Below, piece by piece: positions 52,801 to 61,762 of a DNA stretch of 64,000 nt. How positions within the stretch are numbered: the stretch's first letter is position 1; each line of letters starts with the position of its first letter. The position numbers and the translations under genes are program-made. Below the pieces are notes generated by a model, which was given only the letters and a program-made list of their open reading frames with translations, was not told where the DNA came from and did no database searches. Source of the stretch: UBA2357 sp041678045 (GTDB lineage Bacteria > Pseudomonadota > Gammaproteobacteria > Burkholderiales > Rhodocyclaceae); the NCBI GenBank assembly GCA_041678045.1, contig JBAYOV010000006.1:1-64000 (forward strand), written 5' to 3'.

Positions 52801-53398
52801 CAAGCAGCCGCGCCTCAACTACGACAACGCCCTGCGCACCCTGGACGAGCTCTCCGCCCGGCTGCAGACTCGCACCGCCGAGCTGCAGGCCATGCGCCAT
52901 GTCATTTCCAGCACGCCGACGGTGGTTGGCGGCGCGCTGGTCATCCCGCAGGGGCTGTTGCTTCAGCGTCGTGGCGAACCCGGCTGGAGCGCAGACGCCG
53001 CCGCCCGCGCCCGCATCGAGGCCATTGCCATGCAGGCGGTGATGAATGCCGAGCGCGCCCTCGGGTATGAGGTCATCGACGTCTCCGCACAGAAATGCGG
53101 CTGGGACGTCACCAGTCTGCCCAAGCCCGTCGATGGCCGCCTGCCGCCCGCTCGCCACATCGAGGTCAAGGGCCGGGCCAAGGGCGCCACCACCATTACC
53201 GTGACCCGCAACGAGATCCTCTACGGGCTCAACCAGGCCGACAAGTTCATCCTGGCGGTGGTGCTGGCCGACGGTAACAATGCAGAAGGCCCGTTTTACA
53301 TTCGGCGTCCCTTTACCCAGGAGCCCGACTGGGCTGTCACCAGCATCAATCTGGATCTCAACGAACTGCTTGGCAGGAGTACGGCCCCATGCGCTTGA
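49865..53398 (+). CDS. SNF2-type helicase with DUF3883 domain (DrmD-like)
   Basis: A 1177-residue superfamily 2 translocase from the ATG at 49865 (MLRLEEIHKNAALAGIEPG). Helicase motifs: Walker A ADDPGAGKTIMAGL (about 129), VVDEAHKLSAN (about 230), LMTATPHNGKEED, and the C-lobe with IATDAAGEGVNLQNANLM and NRIEQRFGRIHRIGQ. The C-terminus (about 1055-1145) is a DUF3883 domain with IEVKGRAKGATTITVT. This build matches DrmD, the helicase of class 1 DISARM, and related island helicases. It is the first gene of the island and overlaps the next by ten bases. Confidence 0.9.
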   Translation: MLRLEEIHKNAALAGIEPGQIVRVIAVEPVGTEALTVVYKTPDGHLGERMVFRSDEALLALAEEGRPWAFDAPGEAFKLAAEAWRINLAHLFDPMMAVHTSNVEPLPHQITAVYESMLPRQPLRYVLADDPGAGKTIMAGLFIRELLMRADARRVLIVAPGSLVEQWQDEMREKFGLEFRIFGRDLVENSASGNPFEDTDLLVARVDQLSRNEDLLAKLELTRWDLVVVDEAHKLSANYFGNKINKTKRFQLGELLGSISRHFLLMTATPHNGKEEDFQLFLSLLDSDRFYGKFRDGAHKVDVSDLMRRMVKEDMLRFDGTKLFPERRAYTVNYRLSDLEATLYTAVTDYVKTEMNRADQLEDGARRGTVGFALTALQRRLASSPEAIYQSLRRRRAKLQRRIEEEKLRQRGEVLADSVFTNGAGDDIWDAPDNLTPEDYEEFEESVVDQATAARTIVELQAEIVILEGLEEQARQVVHSGQDRKWDELSRLLQDTPEMHDADGRQRKLIVFTEHRDTLNYLAVKIRGVLGSEEAVVLIHGGVKREDRRKVQELFRNDPVVRVLIATDAAGEGVNLQNANLMVNYDLPWNPNRIEQRFGRIHRIGQTEICHLWNMVANETREGDVFQRLFDKLEVERKALGGRVFDILGEVFEEKSLRELLIEAIKYGEDPARKAELFRKIEGALDTDHLQTIIRRNALCEEVMDPQRLYAVKEEMEKAEARKLQPYFIRAFFNQAFQSLGGELRPREAGRAEITHVPAIIRERDRQIAGRDRRYNEPVLRRYERVCFEKDHVRVPGRAEAKMASLLHPGHPLMQAVTDIVLEQHRNKLKQGAVLVDPADMGLTPRLMFIVDHAVKEGADQTRIVSRRMQFVEIDPAGEAIHAGWAPHLDLEPIAADDLARIRDVLDAPWVATGHANQLEQRALAHASTHLVPEHFEEVRARRVQQVDKTLAAVHERLVKEINYWQDRSIKLKDDVAAGKQPRLNYDNALRTLDELSARLQTRTAELQAMRHVISSTPTVVGGALVIPQGLLLQRRGEPGWSADAAARARIEAIAMQAVMNAERALGYEVIDVSAQKCGWDVTSLPKPVDGRLPPARHIEVKGRAKGATTITVTRNEILYGLNQADKFILAVVLADGNNAEGPFYIRRPFTQEPDWAVTSINLDLNELLGRSTAPCA

Positions 53399-54822
53399 GC
53401 AAGATCACGCTGCGCAACTTCCGGTGCTTTCCATCACTGGAAATCGAACTCCATCCGCAGTTGACCGTACTCGTTGCCGAGAATGGTCAAGGCAAGTCCT
53501 CGGTTCTGGATGCAATTCGGATCGCGTTGTGGCCCTTCGTCAGCAGCTTTGATTTGGCACGAAATGCGTTCAGCGATCCGGGCAATGCGATTACCGTCGA
53601 CGATGTACGGATCGTCAAGGGCCGCGACAAGGACATGCTGCGTCAGTTGCCGTGCGAGATTTCTGCAACGGGCGACTTCGGTTTGGGCTCCGAGAGAACA
53701 TGGTCCAGATATCGTGAAAGTGAGGCAAAACGCAGCAGAACGAAGGATGCGGGCGATACCAGCTTCATGCGTCAATGGGCTGTCGCCGTGCAAGATCAAA
53801 TTCGTGACCCTGACAAGAAAACGCTCGACCTACCCGTCTTTGGCTACTACGGCACGGGTCGGCTCTGGGCACAGAAAAAACTCACCGAGGCCAGCAAGGG
53901 CGCCGACGATACCAAATCGAGCGACTTCTACATCCGCACTTTTGCGTACATGAACTGCCTCGATCCCGCCTCGTCCTACAAGCACTTCCAGGAATGGTTC
54001 ACGCTAATCAGCAAAATCTACTGGGAATCAGCGTTGAAGATGCTCGAAGGCAAAGGCAGCGAATCTGCTGTCTCACAGGCAGAGACCCCGCTTGCTGTGG
54101 TCCGCCAAGCAATCGATGCTTTGCTGCAGCCGGTGACGGGTTGGCATTCGTTGGAGTACAGCCACTCTCACGAAGAATCTCTTGTACTGCATCACGACCA
54201 GCACGGAGTCCTCAAAGTCGATCAGCTGAGTGACGGCATCCGCAGTGTTCTGGCGATGATTGGCGACATCGCCTACCGCTGCTACAAACTCAACCCCCAT
54301 CTTGGACTGGAGGCTGCCCGCCAGACCCGGGGCGTGGTCATGATTGACGAGGTCGACATGCATCTTCACCCGCTCTGGCAGCAGCGGGTGCTTGAACAAT
54401 TGCGCCAAGCCTTTCCAAGCGTTCAGTTCATCGTCACCACCCACAGCCCGCAGGTGCTCACCAGTGTCGATGCCTCCTGCATCCGGCTGTTACGTCAGGC
54501 AACCGACCCTGAAACTGGCACGACAGTCAGCGAGGTCGCCCCTGTAACGACACAAACTCGTGGCGTCTCCAGTGCCGATCTGCTCGCCCGGATCATGAAT
54601 GTCGATCCTGTGCCCGCAGTGCCGGAGGCTCAGATGTTGGCCGACTACCAGGCGTTGATTCAGCAGAACCTGCATGACAGCGACGATGGCCAGGCGTTGC
54701 GTACTCAGTTGGTCAAGCACTTTGGCGCCGAGCATCCGGTCATGCGCGAATGCGATCGTCTGGTTCGCCTGCAGGGTTTCAAGCAGCGTTTGCCCCGCAC
54801 GTCTCGTAACTCGGAGGGCTGA
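53389..54822 (+). CDS. AAA ATPase, PtuA-like (Septu-type)
   Basis: A 477-residue SMC/RecF-like ATPase. The Walker A AENGQGKSSVLDAIRI (about 30-45) has alanine instead of the first glycine. A helical insert follows, then signature QLSDGIRSVLA, Walker B GVVMIDEVDMHLHP and FIVTTHSPQVLTS. An HNH nuclease of the TIGR02646 type follows directly, the pairing seen in Septu (PtuA-PtuB) and some retron systems. It probably controls the nuclease; the anti-phage role is inferred. Base composition looks less GC-rich than the helicase upstream. Confidence 0.85.
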   Translation: MRLSKITLRNFRCFPSLEIELHPQLTVLVAENGQGKSSVLDAIRIALWPFVSSFDLARNAFSDPGNAITVDDVRIVKGRDKDMLRQLPCEISATGDFGLGSERTWSRYRESEAKRSRTKDAGDTSFMRQWAVAVQDQIRDPDKKTLDLPVFGYYGTGRLWAQKKLTEASKGADDTKSSDFYIRTFAYMNCLDPASSYKHFQEWFTLISKIYWESALKMLEGKGSESAVSQAETPLAVVRQAIDALLQPVTGWHSLEYSHSHEESLVLHHDQHGVLKVDQLSDGIRSVLAMIGDIAYRCYKLNPHLGLEAARQTRGVVMIDEVDMHLHPLWQQRVLEQLRQAFPSVQFIVTTHSPQVLTSVDASCIRLLRQATDPETGTTVSEVAPVTTQTRGVSSADLLARIMNVDPVPAVPEAQMLADYQALIQQNLHDSDDGQALRTQLVKHFGAEHPVMRECDRLVRLQGFKQRLPRTSRNSEG

Positions 54823-54823
54823 C

Positions 54824-55471
54824 GTGCACCAACTCCATCGCGACGCTGTGCCGCCGGCCGGGCTGAGCAAGTACCGGCATGGACAGGATAAGTGGTCGAA
54901 CATTTGCCCGACTCAGGCGGAACGTGCCGCGATCTGGGAAAAGCTCGTCGCCATGCAGGGCGAGCGTTGTGCCTACTGTGAAGGCCCGATGAGCGAAGAC
55001 AATCGCCACATCGAGCACTTCCGTCAGCGCGACCGCTACCCGCAGGGCACCTTCGACTGGCACAACCTGTTCGGCTCCTGTAGCCGCCCTGGCACCTGCG
55101 GTGACCACAAGGACAAGTGCGGTGCCTACCCGCACCAGGACCTCATCAAGCCGGATGTGGAAGACCCGGAAGATTTCTTCGTCTTCACTCCGTACGGCAC
55201 CATCCGCCCCAGGGCGAACCTGAAGCCACACGACCAGCATCGTGCCAAGGTGACTATCCGCATCCTGGGCCTCGACGGTGCGCTGAACCAGATCCGGCGA
55301 TCCGAGGTGGCCGGCTACATCCAGACCGCCGAATACTTTGCCGAGATGGCAGCGACCTTCGGCGAGGACGAATGGCTGCCGCTGCTGCGGGAAGAAATCC
55401 AGAACACCGCACACCTGCCTTTTGCAACCGCCATCCGGCATGTGCTGACACGACAGAGCGAAACCGCATGA
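54824..55471 (+). CDS. HNH endonuclease, PtuB/TIGR02646-like
   Basis: A 215-residue protein from a GTG at 54824, supported by GGAGGG six bases ahead and by the adjacent stop of the ATPase gene. The HNH site has CAYCEG (Cys49, Cys52), HIEH (62-65), WHNLFGSC (Asn81) and CGDHKDK. The layout fits TIGR02646 and the PtuB nuclease of Septu, where it cuts nucleic acid when licensed by PtuA. The stop overlaps the next ATG (ATGA). Confidence 0.85.
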   Translation: MHQLHRDAVPPAGLSKYRHGQDKWSNICPTQAERAAIWEKLVAMQGERCAYCEGPMSEDNRHIEHFRQRDRYPQGTFDWHNLFGSCSRPGTCGDHKDKCGAYPHQDLIKPDVEDPEDFFVFTPYGTIRPRANLKPHDQHRAKVTIRILGLDGALNQIRRSEVAGYIQTAEYFAEMAATFGEDEWLPLLREEIQNTAHLPFATAIRHVLTRQSETA

Positions 55472-55752
55472 CCCCCGTCACCCCTCCCCAAAAACTCATT
55501 GCAGCCGCACTTCCGTTCGATGCTGTGTCTGGAAAGCATCTTTGGGCAAGCCAGAAACAGAAACGCCTCCACAAGGGAGGCGTCGAGCCCGGGATACGAT
55601 CCCGGGCGGGGCACAAACTAACCCTACAAACAGAGACGCCCCTTGCGGGGCGTCGGGCCGGAGATGCTATCTCCGGGGGGGTTAGCGGTTCAATTCTGGC
55701 CATGCGGCCCGCCATTGTCAAGAGTGCTGACTTCCTGGAGGGCAGTGCATGA
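55468..55752 (+). pseudogene. Truncated 5' copy of a DUF1156 methylase gene, open for 94 codons
   Basis: The frame from the ATG at 55468 overlaps the HNH stop (ATGA) and ends in the NYN start (ATGA at 55749). Its first 20 residues (MTPVTPPQKLIAAALPFDAV) match the start of the DUF1156 protein at 56378 at 12 of 20 positions, and about 44 of 60 bases agree by hand alignment. After about residue 22 the likeness stops and the frame runs through two GC-rich hairpin units. It may be a gene remnant left by insertion of the hairpins and NYN gene, or a translated coupling leader. Probably not a functional methylase. Confidence 0.55.
55541..55685 (+). ncRNA. Two tandem structured hairpin units, possible RNA element
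   Basis: Unit A (55541-55617) and unit B (55618-55685) share one plan. In A, TTTGGGC/GCACAAA (one mismatch) encloses stem ACGCCTCC/GGAGGCGT (8 pairs) and stem GCCCGGGAT/ATCCCGGGC (9 pairs, 3-base loop). In B, CTAACCC/GGGTTAG (7 pairs) encloses GACGCCCC/GGGGCGTC and CCGGAGAT/ATCTCCGG. Both keep ACAGA(A/G)ACGCC before the first stem, CGTCG between stems, and GAT-NNN-ATC at the second tip. Stems differ in sequence but keep pairing, which suggests selected structure. The class is unknown; a mobile palindrome is the alternative. Confidence 0.5.
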
Positions 55753-56369
55753 TGCAGCGCGTCATCACCTACATTGATGGATTCAACCTGTATTTCGGTC
55801 TCAAGCAGGCGGGTTTCAAGCGTTACTACTGGCTCGATGTCGCCGCGCTGGGCCAGCATCTGCTCAAGCCGGGGCAAACCCTGGTGGCGACCCATTACTT
55901 TACCGCCCGCATCCGCGACAATGGCCGCAACGTAGCCGACCAGAAGCGGCAGAACGACTATCTCGAGGCGCTTGCCGTGCAAGGTGTGCGCTGCCAGTTC
56001 GGTCACTACCTTGAAAAGGTCCGAGAATGCCGGGCCTGCCATGCCACCTGGCCCGACTACGAAGAAAAGATGACCGACGTGAATATCGCCATCCAGCTGA
56101 TGACCGACGCTTTCGACGATGCCTTCGACACCGCGCTCGTCATCTCGGGCGACAGCGATCTGGTCACGCCCATCCGGCGGGTGCGCGAGCGATTTGCAAA
56201 CAAGCGCGTCATCGTTGCCTTTCCGCCCCGGCGCCATTCCAAGGCACTCAAGCAAACCGCCAACGGCCATCTCGCCATTGGCGAAGACAAGCTGCGTGCC
56301 AGTCAGTTACCCGAACACATTGCCAAGCCGGACGGCTTCGTTCTGCACCGCCCGGCGAGCTGGAGTTGA
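55749..56369 (+). CDS. NYN-domain (LabA/DUF88-like) predicted ribonuclease
   Basis: A 206-residue PIN-like nuclease. The acidic site is Asp10 (ITYIDGFNLYFGL), Asp110 (EEKMTDVNIAIQLM) and Asp135/Asp137 (LVISGDSDLVTPI). Two cysteines in ECRACH (94, 97) may form half of a metal site just before the second catalytic segment. NYN proteins cut RNA. The start overlaps the stop of the preceding frame; ATG at 55752 is the alternative. The position next to structured hairpins invites the idea that it processes its own transcript, which is speculation. Confidence 0.87.
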   Translation: MMQRVITYIDGFNLYFGLKQAGFKRYYWLDVAALGQHLLKPGQTLVATHYFTARIRDNGRNVADQKRQNDYLEALAVQGVRCQFGHYLEKVRECRACHATWPDYEEKMTDVNIAIQLMTDAFDDAFDTALVISGDSDLVTPIRRVRERFANKRVIVAFPPRRHSKALKQTANGHLAIGEDKLRASQLPEHIAKPDGFVLHRPASWS

Positions 56370-56377
56370 AGCACCCC

Positions 56378-59260
<2,883 letters not shown>

Positions 59261-59271
59261 GGAGTCAAGCA

Positions 59272-60462
59272 ATGCGCATCGAATCCGTCAGGCTCAAGAA
59301 TTACAAAAGCTTCAAAGGCGCGGCTTTACAGGACATGCCGCGTCTGTGTGTGGTCGTTGGTGCCAATGGCACGGGAAAAAGTACGCTGTTTGGGGTCTTC
59401 GGTTTTTTGAAGGATTGCCTGCTGTTCAATGTCCGGCAAGCCTTGCAGCAGCGCGGCGGGTTTCGCGAGGTGCTGTCGCGTGGGGCGGATCCGGCAGAAG
59501 GGGTGGAGATCGAGATCAAGTTCCGTCTGGATATTGCCGGCATCGACCGTCTGGTGACGTATGCGCTGCATCTGGGCGAGGAAAAGGGCCGGCCGGTCGT
59601 GCTCCATGAAGTGCTGCGTTACAAGCGTGGCCGATATGGCTCACCGTTTCACTTTCTCGATTTCCGGCGCGGGGTGGGGTATGCCATCAACAACGAAGAG
59701 GATTTCAACCGTCCAGACGAGGAGTTGGAGCGTGAGGAGCAGAAGGTCGACCCGGATTCCCTGGCCATCAGTGGGTTGGGGCAGTTCGAGCGCTTCAAGG
59801 CGGCCAACGCTTTTCGCCGACTGATCGAAAACTGGCATGTCTCGGATTTTCATATCAGCGCGGCGCGTGGCAGCAAGGATGCCGTGGGGATCGATGACCA
59901 TTTGTCGGTTACGGGCGATAACCTGCAACTGGTGGCGAGGAATATTTACGAGAATCATCCGGATGTCTTCGAGCGCATCGTGCAGCGTATGCGCCAGCGT
60001 GTACCCGGTGTTTCGGCGGTGACGCCGAAACCCACTGAAGATGGCCGGCTTCTGCTGCAGTTCAGGGATGGGGCGTTCATCGATCCATTCATCGATCGCT
60101 ATGTGTCGGATGGCACGATCAAGATGTTTGCCTACCTGGTGCTTTTGCATGACCCACGCCCACATCCTTTGTTGTGCGTGGAAGAGCCGGAAAACCAGCT
60201 CTACCCATCGCTGCTGTGGGAACTGGCCGAAGAGTTCCGTGATTACGCCAAGCGGGGCGGACAGGTGCTGGTATCAACGCATTCGCCGGATTTTCTGAAT
60301 GCTCTGGCGCTGGAGGAGGTGTTCTGGCTGGTGAAGCAGCAAGGCTATACGCAAATTCAACGTGCCCAGGATGACGCTCAGATTGCTGCCTACATGCGTG
60401 AGGGCGATCAGTTGGGTTATTTGTGGAAACAGGGCCTGTTCCCCGGTGTGGACCCCGCATGA
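59272..60462 (+). CDS. AAA_15-type ATPase (OLD-like)
   Basis: A 396-residue ATPase from the ATG at 59272, with GGAG eight bases ahead. It begins MRIESVRLKNYKSFKGAALQ with Walker A VVGANGTGKSTLFGVFGFL. Walker B is LLCVEEPENQLYPSLLWEL, with QVLVSTHSPDFLNAL as the D-loop and H-motif region. No TOPRIM domain is fused; instead the next gene, which overlaps by four bases, encodes a DUF4276 protein. The pair resembles a split OLD nuclease. Confidence 0.88.
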   Translation: MRIESVRLKNYKSFKGAALQDMPRLCVVVGANGTGKSTLFGVFGFLKDCLLFNVRQALQQRGGFREVLSRGADPAEGVEIEIKFRLDIAGIDRLVTYALHLGEEKGRPVVLHEVLRYKRGRYGSPFHFLDFRRGVGYAINNEEDFNRPDEELEREEQKVDPDSLAISGLGQFERFKAANAFRRLIENWHVSDFHISAARGSKDAVGIDDHLSVTGDNLQLVARNIYENHPDVFERIVQRMRQRVPGVSAVTPKPTEDGRLLLQFRDGAFIDPFIDRYVSDGTIKMFAYLVLLHDPRPHPLLCVEEPENQLYPSLLWELAEEFRDYAKRGGQVLVSTHSPDFLNALALEEVFWLVKQQGYTQIQRAQDDAQIAAYMREGDQLGYLWKQGLFPGVDPA

Positions 60463-61019
60463 GCACGCTGGTCTTTCTGCTTGAGGAGCCTTCGGCCAAG
60501 GCCATGCTGGAGGGCGTTCTTCCGCGGCTGCTACCAAGGCAGGTCGAGGTGCAGTTCATGGTGTTTGAAGGCAAGCAGGATTTACACAAGCAGCTGCCAA
60601 AACGCATGAAATTCTGGCAGAAACCTGACACCCGGTTTGTCGTGATGCGTGACCAGGATAGCGGGGATTGCCGTTTGATCCGCCAGGAGTTGCTTGCTTT
60701 GTGCGCACAGGCTGGTCGCCCTGATGCCTTGGTACGTATTGCCTGTCATGAGCTGGAAAGTTTTTACCTTGGGGACTTGCTTGCGGTGGAGCAGGGGCTG
60801 TCAATGAAAGGCTTGAGCAAGCAGCAGGAGAGCAAGAAGTTTCGTGCTCCCGATATGCTGAGCAATGCTGCCGAAGAGCTGCAGAAATTGACGCTCGGTC
60901 GCTACCAAAAGCTGGCTGGATCACGCGCCATCGGCCCCCTTCTGGATGTAGGGGGAAAGAATCGTTCCCACAGCTTCAATGCCTTGGTGGAAGGTATTCG
61001 CCGAGTCACGTCGGATTGA
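60459..61019 (+). CDS. DUF4276 TOPRIM-like protein, partner of the AAA_15 ATPase
   Basis: A 186-residue protein whose ATG overlaps the ATPase stop (ATGA). It begins STLVFLLEEPSAKAMLEGVL, where the glutamate in LLEEPSAK fits the first TOPRIM acid. RFVVMRDQDSGDCRLIRQEL gives the DxD-like acidic motif, and CHELESFYLGD follows. DUF4276 proteins are regular partners of AAA_15 ATPases in defence loci and are thought to be the nuclease part. Confidence 0.82.
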   Translation: MSTLVFLLEEPSAKAMLEGVLPRLLPRQVEVQFMVFEGKQDLHKQLPKRMKFWQKPDTRFVVMRDQDSGDCRLIRQELLALCAQAGRPDALVRIACHELESFYLGDLLAVEQGLSMKGLSKQQESKKFRAPDMLSNAAEELQKLTLGRYQKLAGSRAIGPLLDVGGKNRSHSFNALVEGIRRVTSD

Positions 61020-61055
61020 AGGGCAGATGCCTGAGTCTGTGCATCGGATCGCATA

Positions 61056-61745
61056 ATGATTTCAACGAAAATCATCGATACTGCCTTGCTGAACGATCTG
61101 CGCGGCCTGATCGAGCAGGCGCGCCAGCATGTGGCGCAAACGGCCAACAGTGCGGTGACGCTGCTGTACTGGCATGTTGGCCTGCGCATCCGCAGCGAGG
61201 TGCTCAAGAACGAGCGCGCCGACTACGGCGAGCAAATTGTGTCGACGCTGTCGACACAATTGGTCCGCGAGTACGGCCGCAGCTTTGGCGTGCGTAGCCT
61301 GCGTCGCATGGTGCAGTTTGCCGAGGTGTTCCCGGATGAGGCGGTGGTGGCATCGCTATCGCCGCACCTGAGCTGGAGCCACTTCATCGAGATCCTGCCG
61401 CTGAAAAAGCCGCTGGAACGCGAGTTCTACGCCGAGATGTGTCGCATCGAGCGCTGGAGCGTGCGTACCCTGCGGGAACGCATCGGCAGCCAGCTCTACC
61501 TGCGCACGGCGCTGACCAAGCAGCCCGAGGCGCTGGTCGATGCCGAGCTTGCCAAGCTGCGCGCGGGCGGGCAGATGACGCCCGACATGGTGTTCCGCGA
61601 TCCTTACATGCTGGACTTTCTCGGCCTGCCCGACGGCTACAGCGAGCGCGACCTGGAAGCCGCCATCCTGCGCGACATGGAGCGCTTTCTGCTGGAGCTG
61701 GGCGCGGGTTGGGGCAACAGCCTTCAAACCTTGATCGTTAACTGA
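61056..61745 (+). CDS. DUF1016 (YhcG N-terminal) protein lacking its nuclease domain
   Basis: A 229-residue protein with a well-conserved YhcG N-terminal domain: ANSAVTLLYWHVGLRI, YGEQIVSTLSTQLVREYGRSF, LSWSHFIEILPLKKPLEREFY. It continues through RDPYMLDFLGLP and AILRDMERFLLELGAG, then ends abruptly with WGNSLQTLIVN. Full YhcG proteins are about 350 residues and carry a PD-(D/E)XK nuclease after the LELGAGF segment, absent here. It may be a deletion remnant or a nuclease-free regulator. The next gene starts 17 bases later. Confidence 0.85.
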   Translation: MISTKIIDTALLNDLRGLIEQARQHVAQTANSAVTLLYWHVGLRIRSEVLKNERADYGEQIVSTLSTQLVREYGRSFGVRSLRRMVQFAEVFPDEAVVASLSPHLSWSHFIEILPLKKPLEREFYAEMCRIERWSVRTLRERIGSQLYLRTALTKQPEALVDAELAKLRAGGQMTPDMVFRDPYMLDFLGLPDGYSERDLEAAILRDMERFLLELGAGWGNSLQTLIVN

Positions 61746-61762
61746 CTGGGGAACCTAGAACG

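Noticed and set aside
55680..55720. GGTTCAATTC resembling a tRNA T-loop after the hairpin units
   Set aside because: The flanking bases do not pair to form a T-stem and no cloverleaf can be drawn, so no tRNA is called.
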